In this document: one piece after another, positions 53,711 through 61,962 of the stretch
Numbering within the stretch: the first letter of the stretch is position 1
Layout of the letters: every line of letters starts with the position of its first letter
Source of the DNA: JAJVID01 sp050247435
GTDB taxonomy: Bacteria > Acidobacteriota > Blastocatellia > RBC074
Assembly: GCA_050247435.1 (NCBI GenBank)
Contig: JBFWUF010000047.1
Location: 4,080 to 68,079, forward strand
Length of the DNA: 64,000 nucleotides
Reading direction: 5' to 3'
Notes under the pieces: generated by a model
What the model saw: only the letters and a program-made list of their open reading frames with translations
The model's database searches: none
Told to the model about the DNA's origin: nothing
Made by a program: the position numbers and the translations under genes

Positions 53711-54817
53711 ATGAACAAAAGCAGGTTTTTACAAGGCAAGCGCATCGCCCCGGCGCCGATCACCAAAGAGACTTCAATCGTTCAACTGATCGAGAAAAAT
53801 TTTCAGGCTTACAACGCCGCGCGTTTGCGCGAAGGCGCGCAACTGTTCGCCGAACGCATGCTGGCCGACGATGTCACCGTTGGATTGACGCTGACCGGCG
53901 CGTTGACTCCTGCGGGCCTCGGCATTTCCGCGATCATCCCGCTGATCGAAGCCGGTTTCGTTGACTGGATTATCACCACCGGCGCCAATCTTTATCACGA
54001 CACGCATTTCGGACTGGGCCTTTCGATGCATCGCGGCAGTCACCAGATCAGCGACGTGACGTTGCGCGAAGAAGGCGTCGTGCGCATCTACGATATCTTC
54101 TTCGATTACGAGGTGCTGCTTTCGACTGACGCTTTCTTCCGCGAAATCATCCGCGCCGAAGAATTCCAGCGCGAGATGTCCACCGCCGAATTCCACTACC
54201 TCTGCGGAAAATACGTCGCTGAACGCGAACGCGTGATGGGCTTGCGGAATCAATCGCTGCTCGCGGCGGCCTACCATCACGGCGTGCCGGTCTACACTTC
54301 ATCGCCTGGCGATAGTTCGATCGGGATGAACGTGGCCGCAATGGAATTGCAGGGAGGCAAACTGCGCATCAATCCTTCGGCGGACGTGAACGAGACGGCG
54401 GCGATTGTGCTTGCGGCCAAACGCGGCCTCTTTGGCGTCGGCGGTAAATCAGCGATCTTCATTTGCGGCGGAGGAAGCCCAAAGAACTTCGCGCTGCAAA
54501 CTGAGCCGCAGATTCAGGAAGTGCTTGGCATCGAAGAGAAAGGCCACGATCTCTTCCTGCAAATCACCGACGCGCGGCCCGACACCGGCGGATTGAGCGG
54601 CGCCACGCCCGCGGAGGCGGTCAGTTGGGGCAAGATTGACCCCGACCAATTGCCGGGCACGGTGGTTTGTTACCTGGATTCGACCGTGGCGTTGCCGCTG
54701 ATCACGGCCTACGCGTTTGCGAAGCGCGAACCTCGCAAGTTGAAACGATTGTACGACCGGCGCGAAGAGATGATGAATTTGTTGAAGTGCGAGTACGTGA
54801 AGTCGGAGCGAAGGTAG
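53711..54817 (+). CDS. deoxyhypusine synthase-like protein
   Basis: 368 residues of the deoxyhypusine synthase family, NAD-dependent enzymes that move the aminobutyl group of spermidine. The active-site Lys region appears as 'FICGGGSPKNFALQ', and the family block 'DTGGLSGATPAEAVSWGKID' follows. 'FVDWIITTGANLYHDTHF' is the conserved NAD-binding stretch. Bacteria lack eIF5A in most cases, and bacterial members may make homospermidine or modify other targets; nothing nearby decides this. The ATG at 53711 with GGGAGG four bases upstream is preferred over one at 53654 without a site. Confidence 0.82.
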   Translation: MNKSRFLQGKRIAPAPITKETSIVQLIEKNFQAYNAARLREGAQLFAERMLADDVTVGLTLTGALTPAGLGISAIIPLIEAGFVDWIITTGANLYHDTHFGLGLSMHRGSHQISDVTLREEGVVRIYDIFFDYEVLLSTDAFFREIIRAEEFQREMSTAEFHYLCGKYVAERERVMGLRNQSLLAAAYHHGVPVYTSSPGDSSIGMNVAAMELQGGKLRINPSADVNETAAIVLAAKRGLFGVGGKSAIFICGGGSPKNFALQTEPQIQEVLGIEEKGHDLFLQITDARPDTGGLSGATPAEAVSWGKIDPDQLPGTVVCYLDSTVALPLITAYAFAKREPRKLKRLYDRREEMMNLLKCEYVKSERR

Positions 54818-54844
54818 CTCCGCTTCAACTTAAAACAGGAGTAG

Positions 54845-55015
54845 CGCATAAAAAGTAACGCTGCGGGCCTTGTGAGCCTACTTCACCGCAGAGGCGCAGA
54901 GAACGCAGAGATTTCGCAGAGAAGAAGAGAGAAAAGTTACTTCTGGTAAGTTCTCCGCGTTTCCTCTGCGCCCTCTGCGCCTCTGCGGTGAAGTCAGCAT
55001 TACTTTTTTTAGCGC
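54845..55015. repeat. nested long inverted repeat (GCAGAGGCGCAGAG family)
   Basis: Inner arms 54881-54910 and 54964-54993 pair over 30 bases with two mismatches and are built of a tandem GCAGAG/GAGGCGCAGAG word. Outer arms (about 54845-54862 and 54995-55015) also pair. It fills most of the 245-base gap before the ECF sigma gene. Confidence 0.85.
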
Positions 55016-55062
55016 CGCCAAAACAGGAATGAGAAATTTTTCTGCCGTATTCTGGCGGTTGT

Positions 55063-55629
55063 ATGGATACATCTCCCGACGTAACTCAACTCCTGATTGC
55101 CTGGAGCGACGGAGACAGCGAGGCGCTCGAACAGCTGATGCCGATGGTTTATCGGGAATTGAAGCGTCAGGCCGAAAAGCGTCTGCGGCGGGAACGTCCC
55201 GGTCACACGTTGGAGCCGACGGCGTTGGTTCACGAGGCTTACCTCAAACTGATTGATCAGAAGCAGGCGCGATGGCGGAACCGCGCGCATTTCTTCGCCA
55301 TCGCGGCTCAGGCGATGCGGCGAATACTGGTTGATCACGCGCGCGCCAGGCAATCCGAAAAACGGGGCGGAGCCGATCAGAAATTCTCCTTCGACGAAGC
55401 GATTGATGTTTCGGACCAGCGCGCCGATCAGATGGTCGCGCTCGACGATGCGTTGAAGACGCTGGCTGAAATTGATCCTCAAAAGAGCAGCGTGGTCGAG
55501 CTGAAATATTTCGGCGGCTTGTCGCTGGAAGAGACAGCCGAGGCGCTGAGCGTTAGCCGCGCGACGGTAGTCAGGGAGTGGCGAATGGCGAAGGCTTGGC
55601 TTTACGGGGAATTGAGCACGCAAGCTTAA
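55063..55629 (+). CDS. ECF-like RNA polymerase sigma factor (ECF sub-family of PF07638 type)
   Basis: 188 residues. 'VTQLLIAWSDGDSEALEQLMPMVYRELKRQAEKRLRRERPGHTLEPTALVHEAYLKLIDQ' is the diagnostic N-terminus of this family, and 'VVELKYFGGLSLEETAEALSVSRATVVREWRMAKAWLYGEL' is its region 4. It lies ten bases before a Ser/Thr kinase gene, an arrangement repeated many times in Acidobacteria and Planctomycetes; regulation by the kinase rather than by an anti-sigma factor is the usual proposal. Confidence 0.93.
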   Translation: MDTSPDVTQLLIAWSDGDSEALEQLMPMVYRELKRQAEKRLRRERPGHTLEPTALVHEAYLKLIDQKQARWRNRAHFFAIAAQAMRRILVDHARARQSEKRGGADQKFSFDEAIDVSDQRADQMVALDDALKTLAEIDPQKSSVVELKYFGGLSLEETAEALSVSRATVVREWRMAKAWLYGELSTQA

Positions 55630-55639
55630 AGGTCCTGAG

Positions 55640-58462
55640 ATGACTCCGGAACGCTGGAAACAAGTCGAAGAGATTTTCAACGCCGCGCTGGATCGCCCGG
55701 TTGACGGGCGTGAAGTTTTCCTCGCTGAAGCTTGCGGCGGCGATCAATCGCTCCGCGAACAAGTCGAATACCTCATCAATTGTCACGAACAGGCGGGGGA
55801 TTTCATTGAAGCCCCGGCAGCCGACTTGACCGAGTCGTTGTCGCAGGACGAAGCCGTCACGTTGCAACTCGACACAATGATCGGGCGGCAGGTGGGCGCT
55901 TACAAACTCGTCCGCGAGATTGGGCGCGGCGGGATGGGCGCGGTCTACCTGGCTGTGCGCGCCGACGATCAATTCCGCCAGCGCGCGGCGATCAAGCTGG
56001 TCAAGCGCGGGATGGACACCGACTTCGTCATCCGCCGATTCCGCAACGAGCGGCAAATCCTGGCCGCGCTCAACCATCCGAACATTGCGCGATTGCTGGA
56101 CGGCGGCGCGACTGACGACGGCCTGCCTTACTTCGTGATGGAATACATCGAGGGGTTGCCGATTCATCGTTACTGCGACACGCGGCGGTTGAACATCAAA
56201 GAACGGCTCAGGCTTTTTCAACAGGTCTGCGCCGCCGCGCATTACGCGCACGAAAATCAGGTCATCCACCGCGACATCAAGCCGGGCAACATCCTGGTCA
56301 CCGAAGACGGAATGCCGAAGCTCCTCGATTTTGGCATCGCCAAGATTCTCGACCCCGATCTTGCCGCTGACACCATTGACCCGACAGTGACGGCGATGCG
56401 GTTGATGACGCCCGAATACGCCAGCCCAGAACAGGCGCGCGGCGAGCCGGTGACCGCGGCCACCGATCAATACAGCCTCGGCGTGTTGCTTTACGAACTG
56501 CTCACCGGCCACCGCCCGTACAAGGTGCGCAGCCGCGCGCCGCACGAGATCGCGCGCATCATCAGCGAAGAAGAACCTGAAAAGCCGAGCTGCATGGTCA
56601 TCCGCACTCGCGAATCCACGGCGAGCGATGGCAAACGGAAGATCATATTGTCGCCAGAAGAGATTGGCCGCGACCGCAACTCGTCGCCGGATGAACTTCG
56701 CCGCGAGCTGGCGGGCGGACTCGATAACGTGGTGATGCGCGCGCTGCAAAAAAGCCCGGATCAACGCTACGACTCGACGCAGGATTTTTCTCAGGACATC
56801 AATCGCTATTTGCAGGGATTTCCAGTCATCGCTCCAACTTACGCCCCGACGACTGAACAAAGCATTGACGCGGAGACCGCTGCTTTTCCGGTAACGGTAA
56901 CCACGGATGGCGGACGTGAAGACCCGACTTCCGTCGTCGAGATCGCGATCCCGAAGAGAGCCGCGCGGAGGGCATTGATTATTTCCGCCGCCGTCATTGC
57001 CATCATCGCCACGATTGCGCTGGCTTTTTATTTCAAGTCTCGCGCGCCACAACAACAAACGCCGAGCGCGGCGCCGTCCGTTGTCGTGTTGCCATTCAAA
57101 CCGAAGATTCCGAATGAGGCGGATAAATTGATGGGCGTCGGCCTCGCCGACGTGGTCACGAGCAGGCTGGGGCAAATCAAGCAACTCTCGGTGCGTCCGG
57201 CGTCCGCTTCGCGCCGTTATCTGGAGAGCGACCTCGATCCGCGACAGATCGGCGCCGAACTCGGAGTCGAATACGTGATCAGCGGCGACTTGAGCCGCGA
57301 AGATGGCCGCCTCAGCCTTGAATTGCAGACCTTCAGCCTGAAAGAAAACAGGGTTCTGTGGAGGGCTACAATTCAAACGCCGCTGACGGACATCGCTACG
57401 CTGCAAAACGCCATCGCTTTCGGAATCCAGCGCTCATTGACGGGCGAATCGAACGGCCTGGCGCAAGTGGCCGGCGCCAAACGAGCCACGGAAAACAGCG
57501 AAGCCTATCAACTCTATCTGACCGGTCGTTATCACTGGGGCAAACGCAGCATTGAGGGTCTCAACGAAGCGATCAACTACTTCGACGGGGCGATCAGGAA
57601 AGACCCGAAATTCGCTCTCGCCTACGCCGGTCTGGCCGATTGTTACGCGCTGCTTCAGTTTTACCAGGCTTCGTCGAAGCCGAACGGTTACCAGAGAGCC
57701 AAAGAGAACGCGCTGAAGGCGCTCGATCTGGATGATGCTCTGGCCGAAGCGCACGCGTCGCTGGCTCACGTGAAGTTCTATTTCGACCGTGACTGGCGCG
57801 GCGCGGAAGCTTCGTTCAAACGCGCGATTGATCTCAATCCGAGCTACGCGACGGCTCATCACTGGCTGGCGAACGCATTGTCGGCCATGGGGAGACACGA
57901 CGAAGCGATTGCCGAGATAAAAGAGGCGGAACGGCTCGATCCGCGATCACCGATCATCAAAGCCGCCGCCGGAATGAATTACTCCTATGCGCGGCGATTC
58001 GACCGTGCGCTGGACGAATGCCGTCGCGCTTTGGAACTCGACTCCTCATTGTTTCAAGCTCACCGAATAATGCGCTGGGTTTATCAGGCCCTGGGGCGTT
58101 ACGACGACGCCTTCGCGGCGTATCTGAAAGAGAGGGAGTCGCGCGGCGGCGGCGAGAAGGATTGGCTAATCGTCATAGCCCAGTTGCAGGCTCTCGGCGG
58201 CAAACGCGAAGAGGCGCGGGTTATCCTTAAACAAGCGGTCGCCGACTTGCCGATCATTCGCGAAGGAGATTATCGGCCTTTTGAAATCGCTGTCGCTTAT
58301 GAACTGCTCGGTGATCGCGATCAGGCGTTGGAGTGGCTGGCGAAAGCCGAGGCCGCCAGATCGAGCAATTTCGATTTTGTCCTGGTCGAACCGCGCCTGG
58401 AAAGTATTCGATCAGACCCGCGTTTTGCCGGATTGGTCAAGAAGGCGGGATTTAAGGACTGA
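55640..58462 (+). CDS. membrane Ser/Thr protein kinase with TolB-N-like and TPR regions
   Basis: 940 residues. A 90-residue N-terminal segment of the kind linked to ECF sigma genes ('MTPERWKQVEEIFNAAL') precedes the kinase domain (about 88-380): glycine loop 'IGRGGMGAVY', catalytic Lys in 'AAIKLVKRG', 'HRDIKPGN' (His210), 'DFGIAK' (Asp230) and 'TPEYASPEQ'. A membrane helix lies at about 440-465, then a TolB-N/FlgO-like domain ('SVVVLPFKPKIPNEADKLMGVGLADVVTSRL') and at least six TPR repeats (from about 615) outside. It probably senses an envelope signal and phosphorylates the sigma factor or other targets. Confidence 0.93.
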   Translation: MTPERWKQVEEIFNAALDRPVDGREVFLAEACGGDQSLREQVEYLINCHEQAGDFIEAPAADLTESLSQDEAVTLQLDTMIGRQVGAYKLVREIGRGGMGAVYLAVRADDQFRQRAAIKLVKRGMDTDFVIRRFRNERQILAALNHPNIARLLDGGATDDGLPYFVMEYIEGLPIHRYCDTRRLNIKERLRLFQQVCAAAHYAHENQVIHRDIKPGNILVTEDGMPKLLDFGIAKILDPDLAADTIDPTVTAMRLMTPEYASPEQARGEPVTAATDQYSLGVLLYELLTGHRPYKVRSRAPHEIARIISEEEPEKPSCMVIRTRESTASDGKRKIILSPEEIGRDRNSSPDELRRELAGGLDNVVMRALQKSPDQRYDSTQDFSQDINRYLQGFPVIAPTYAPTTEQSIDAETAAFPVTVTTDGGREDPTSVVEIAIPKRAARRALIISAAVIAIIATIALAFYFKSRAPQQQTPSAAPSVVVLPFKPKIPNEADKLMGVGLADVVTSRLGQIKQLSVRPASASRRYLESDLDPRQIGAELGVEYVISGDLSREDGRLSLELQTFSLKENRVLWRATIQTPLTDIATLQNAIAFGIQRSLTGESNGLAQVAGAKRATENSEAYQLYLTGRYHWGKRSIEGLNEAINYFDGAIRKDPKFALAYAGLADCYALLQFYQASSKPNGYQRAKENALKALDLDDALAEAHASLAHVKFYFDRDWRGAEASFKRAIDLNPSYATAHHWLANALSAMGRHDEAIAEIKEAERLDPRSPIIKAAAGMNYSYARRFDRALDECRRALELDSSLFQAHRIMRWVYQALGRYDDAFAAYLKERESRGGGEKDWLIVIAQLQALGGKREEARVILKQAVADLPIIREGDYRPFEIAVAYELLGDRDQALEWLAKAEAARSSNFDFVLVEPRLESIRSDPRFAGLVKKAGFKD

Positions 58463-58463
58463 A

Positions 58464-58519
58464 CCGCCACAATATGTAATATGCAATATTACATATTGCA
58501 TATTACATATTTCTGGCGG
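58464..58519. terminator. 26-bp AT-rich palindrome between converging genes
   Basis: Arms 58464-58489 and 58493-58519 form a stem with GC-rich ends (CCGCCA) and an ATATG/CATAT core around a three-base loop, with a small mismatch near the base. It sits between the kinase stop and the stop of the next, opposing gene. Confidence 0.75.
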
Positions 58520-58526
58520 CGCGCCC

Positions 58527-59420
58527 TTAGCGGATCGTCAGCCCCTCGATGGCGACCGTGTACTCTCCGGTCTCAGGGGCGTATTTGATGCTGTACCGCG
58601 TTGGGTAATAGCCGGGCTTTTGATACTTCGCCGGCAGCTTGATGGGAACCGTGATGTCCGGCTTGGTCTCCAGGTAAGCTTTGCTGATCATTGGTTCAGC
58701 GAAGATCATCCGGCCATCGTAACTTCCATAAATGAACGTATGGGTGAAAGCTTTGCCGTGAAATTCGTGCGAGTTTGGTTCGACCCAATGCGATCCCATG
58801 CCCGGCTCTTCAGACGCTGGCGCGAAAATGTATCCTTCAGGGACGAATTCCGTCGGCAGCGGTTTGCGGCATCTTTCCAAATCATCGCCGCGCGTCGTGA
58901 TCCGCTCGCGGGCGGCTGGGCTGATCAAATAGAAGTGAAAGTCGAAATGCGGCACTTTGTAAACTCCTTCCGGGTCATGCCCCTTCGGATTCCAGTTCAA
59001 GCCGATGTGGTCGAAGCCCGTCGCTGAAGCCTCCGGCGGCAAAGGCAAGATGAACTCGGTCCAGATCAATCCGGGGGTGAGCGAGGGCGGCAATCCGCTG
59101 AGCGCCGCTTCGCTGAACGTCACGCCAATGGCTGTTGGTTTTCCATCTTTATCCGTAGCGACCCACGAGCGGGCGGTTCCATTGCCGACAGGCTGGGCTT
59201 CGCCTGCGAAGATTATTGGTTTAGCGGTCTTCGGCGCATCGGCGCGCGCCGGCGACTTGGCCGCCATTTCATGATGATGGGCTTGCGCCAAAGCCAGCCC
59301 GGCCAGCAAACAGATTGCCGCCAGAATCACAGGCGATCTTCTTGCCAAAAAATTCCCGGCGGCCTTTGCCGGATAAATCAGGTTTTGCAATCTGTGCTCC
59401 GCTGATAGCTTATTGGACAT
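58527..59420 (-). CDS. exported TTHB210/DUF5602-like protein
   Basis: 297 residues with a membrane or signal segment at 30-47 (PVILAAICLLAGLALAQA) and a mature beta-rich domain: 'ARSWVATDKDGKPTAIGVTFSEAALSGLPP', 'WTEFILPLPPEASATGFDHIGLNWNPKGHDPEGVYKVPHFDFHFYL', 'YGSYDGRMIFAEPMISKAYL'. The His-rich 'PHFDFHFY' and 'GSHWVEPNSHEFHGKAFTHTF' segments match the TTHB210-like family and suggest metal binding; function is unknown. The start at 59420 follows GGAG; ten more codons are open upstream. Confidence 0.7.
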   Translation of the reverse strand: MSNKLSAEHRLQNLIYPAKAAGNFLARRSPVILAAICLLAGLALAQAHHHEMAAKSPARADAPKTAKPIIFAGEAQPVGNGTARSWVATDKDGKPTAIGVTFSEAALSGLPPSLTPGLIWTEFILPLPPEASATGFDHIGLNWNPKGHDPEGVYKVPHFDFHFYLISPAARERITTRGDDLERCRKPLPTEFVPEGYIFAPASEEPGMGSHWVEPNSHEFHGKAFTHTFIYGSYDGRMIFAEPMISKAYLETKPDITVPIKLPAKYQKPGYYPTRYSIKYAPETGEYTVAIEGLTIR

Positions 59421-59628
59421 TTTTCTCTCCTTCTCAATTAAGGTTTCCACGTACCGTTTAGTAATTTCCTTCTCCCCGTAACGCGTAACCGGAACTCAAA
59501 CAGGATCAAGTAGTGAAAAAATATTTGCGGGAAAGGTTTTCGCCGTCGCCGGAGAGGCGGCGCGCTTGTGTGATAAAGTAAACGCGCTTTTGTTTCAGTC
59601 CAAATGCCAATACCGGAGAAGTTAAAAG

Positions 59629-61089
59629 ATGAGCGAGCCTAAGATTCTGATTGTTGACGACGAAGAGGCGTCGCGTTACGGGATGGCGCGCGCTCTCAAA
59701 AACTACACCATCACCGAAGCCGCCAGCGTCGAAGCCGCGCGCCAGATCGTCGCAAAATCACGTCCCGACCTGATCCTGCTCGACAATAACCTGCCGGGCG
59801 CCAGCGGACTCGATTACCTGCAAGAGTTCGCTGCCGTCGAAAACGCGCCGCCGGTCGTGATGATCACCGCGCACGGCTCCGAGCGCACAGCAATCGCCGC
59901 GATCAAAGCCGGAGCTTACGATTACCTCGCGAAACCTTTTGAAGTTGATGAACTGCGGCTGGTGGTCAAAAACGCGCTCGAAGCTTCGGGGCTGAAGCGC
60001 GAAAACGAACGATTGCGCGCCGAACTGAAAGCCGCGCGCGGCGTTGGCGACCTGCTTGGCGCGAGTGACGGGATGCGTCGCATCTACGACCTGATCAACA
60101 AAGTCGCCGCAACCGATGTCACCGTTTTGATTCGTGGCGAATCGGGAACGGGCAAGGAGCTTGTCGCCCGCGCGATTCACGAACGGAGCGCGCATCGTCG
60201 TGACGGCGCTTTCATCGCGATGAATTGCGCCGCGTTGCCGAGCGAGTTGATCGAATCGGAATTGTTCGGCCACGAAAGAGGCGCGTTCACCGGCGCGGCG
60301 GGCCAGCGCAAAGGCAAGTTTGAATCGGCGGACGCGGGCACGATCTTTCTGGACGAGATCGGCGACATGAGTTTGAACACGCAGGCCAAGCTGCTGCGCG
60401 TCCTGGAAGAGCGCAAGGTCGAACGGCTTGGCGGTTCGCATTCAATCCCGATTGACGTGCGCGTCATCAGCGCCACCAACCGCGATCTGGCCGTCGCCGT
60501 TGCCGAAGAGAAATTCCGCGCCGACCTCTATTACCGTTTGCGCGTCGTGCAGATTGATCTGCCGCCGCTGCGCGACCGCCGCGAAGACATCCCGATGCTG
60601 GCCGAAAACTTCCTGCAAACTTACGCGAAACGCTATCAGTTGAAATGCGCCGAGATCGGCGCCGAGGCGATGAAGCGGCTGGTCGCATACGATTGGCCGG
60701 GCAACGTGCGCGAACTGCGAAACGCCATCGAACGCAGCGCAGTGCTGGCTGACGGAAAAACGCTCCACCCGGATGACTTACCAGAAGAAATCAGATTGGC
60801 GCAGGTCTCGCAAAAATCCGCCGAAATGTTTCAACGCTCAACGCAGACGACAGCGAACGAAGCTGCGGACGTTTTGCCAATCCCTTACCTAGCCGATTTC
60901 CGCGAAGCGCGACGCGAATTCGAGCGCGCCTACATCGAACGCGTGCTCGCCGAAACCGGCGGCAATGTCACCCGCGCCGCCGAACGCGTCGGAATGCACC
61001 GCCAGAGCCTGCAACAAAAATTGAAAGACCTCGGTCTCACCCGCCGCTATGTTTTGAATGACGAAGCGCAAGAATCAGATGACGAGTGA
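59629..61089 (+). CDS. sigma-54-dependent response regulator (NtrC/AtoC family)
   Basis: 486 residues: receiver domain (phospho-acceptor Asp52 in 'LILLDNNLPG', Lys in 'LAKPFE'), AAA+ domain (Walker A 'RGESGTGKELVARAIH', sigma-54-contact loop 'ERGAFTGAAGQRKGKFE', Walker B 'AGTIFLDEIGDM', 'ISATNRDL', 'NVRELRNAIER'), and a Fis-type helix-turn-helix ('ETGGNVTRAAERVGMHRQSLQQKLKDLG'). It activates sigma-54 promoters when phosphorylated. No partner kinase is adjacent; the orphan histidine kinase at 26376-28469 is one candidate in the window. It ends near a hairpin repeat. Confidence 0.95.
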   Translation: MSEPKILIVDDEEASRYGMARALKNYTITEAASVEAARQIVAKSRPDLILLDNNLPGASGLDYLQEFAAVENAPPVVMITAHGSERTAIAAIKAGAYDYLAKPFEVDELRLVVKNALEASGLKRENERLRAELKAARGVGDLLGASDGMRRIYDLINKVAATDVTVLIRGESGTGKELVARAIHERSAHRRDGAFIAMNCAALPSELIESELFGHERGAFTGAAGQRKGKFESADAGTIFLDEIGDMSLNTQAKLLRVLEERKVERLGGSHSIPIDVRVISATNRDLAVAVAEEKFRADLYYRLRVVQIDLPPLRDRREDIPMLAENFLQTYAKRYQLKCAEIGAEAMKRLVAYDWPGNVRELRNAIERSAVLADGKTLHPDDLPEEIRLAQVSQKSAEMFQRSTQTTANEAADVLPIPYLADFREARREFERAYIERVLAETGGNVTRAAERVGMHRQSLQQKLKDLGLTRRYVLNDEAQESDDE

Positions 61090-61105
61090 AGGACTAGGCT
61101 GACAC

Positions 61106-61213
61106 CCCTGGGAGCGCAGGCATCCTTGCCTGCCTGCCTTCAATATCCGTCCTTTTCCATTCAAACCGCCACATTTGCAAGACATGCAGGCAGGGATGCC
61201 TGCGCTCCCAGGG
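61106..61213. repeat. 28-bp inverted repeat (CTGGGAGCGCA family)
   Basis: Arms 61106-61133 and 61186-61213 pair over 28 bases with one G-T position around a 52-base interior. The arm shares the CTGGGAGCGCA-GCATCC word with the hairpin at 47763-47849. Confidence 0.9.
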
Positions 61214-61369
61214 ATTGGCGCCGCTCTTGCCATTCACCAAATCGCAACCGTTGAGACTTTGAAATCTTGCGCCGGAACCGGAGCCGTTTCAGTCAAAGTA
61301 TGGCTGCTGCTGCGGCCCCGGCTGGCGCAAGACTTTTTATCGCGTCCTTTTTCACACATGGGGGGCTGT

Positions 61370-61621
61370 ATGAGAATCGCCGCTTTCTGTTTTGGAATGG
61401 TCTTGGGAAGTCTCATCATCGGCGGATTTCTCGGCTGGCTCGCTGGAATCGTTTGGTATGAGTTCGTTGAAGTTCCGAAAGCCGCTTCGATGGATCCGAT
61501 GACAGCCGCGTCTTATCTTTGCGCAGCAGGCCGCTACGAGCCACTCCTGATGGCCGCTCTCGGCGTGGTTGCGGGGGCGTTCGTCGGAACATTGGCGAGC
61601 GCGTTGAAGGCCACGCGGTAG
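61370..61621 (+). CDS. small two-helix membrane protein, unknown function
   Basis: 83 residues with hydrophobic helices at about 3-26 (AAFCFGMVLGSLIIGGFLGWLAG) and 57-77 (LLMAALGVVAGAFVGTLASAL), joined by a short polar loop. The start at 61370 is preceded by GGGGG; an ATG four codons upstream is an alternative. It resembles the next gene in size and layout, and the pair may be diverged duplicates. Confidence 0.6.
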   Translation: MRIAAFCFGMVLGSLIIGGFLGWLAGIVWYEFVEVPKAASMDPMTAASYLCAAGRYEPLLMAALGVVAGAFVGTLASALKATR

Positions 61622-61654
61622 CTTCAACCTTGCGCAAAAGCGGGGAGCACAACC

Positions 61655-61948
61655 ATGCTGAAGAAAATCGCGATTGTTGTAAGCTCGATGTTGCTGGGTG
61701 TTTGTGGCGGCGGCGCCGTGGGATGGCTGATTGGCCGCGCGATCTATTTTTTCAGAGTCGAATTACCGTACAGAGATTTGCATTTGCCACCAGGGGAGTT
61801 TCAGGCGGCGACTTGCGGTCTTGCCACTTCGATTGCGATATTGACGCTTTACTTGGTGATGTCAGGTGTTGTTCTTGGCTTGGTTGCTGGCTTCGGAATT
61901 GGAATGTGGCATATGGACGAGTCAGAGGCGGTTGACCACGCAGGCTGA
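61655..61948 (+). CDS. small two-helix membrane protein, unknown function
   Basis: 97 residues with helices at about 5-30 (IAIVVSSMLLGVCGGGAVGWLIG) and 55-84 (LATSIAILTLYLVMSGVVLGLVAGFGIG), and an acidic C-terminus. Gly-rich first helices and a 'VELP/VEVP' turn after helix 1 are shared with the preceding gene. It ends 14 bases before the phosphatase-fold gene, so the three genes may form an operon. Confidence 0.6.
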   Translation: MLKKIAIVVSSMLLGVCGGGAVGWLIGRAIYFFRVELPYRDLHLPPGEFQAATCGLATSIAILTLYLVMSGVVLGLVAGFGIGMWHMDESEAVDHAG

Positions 61949-61962
61949 AGAGGCTGATCACG

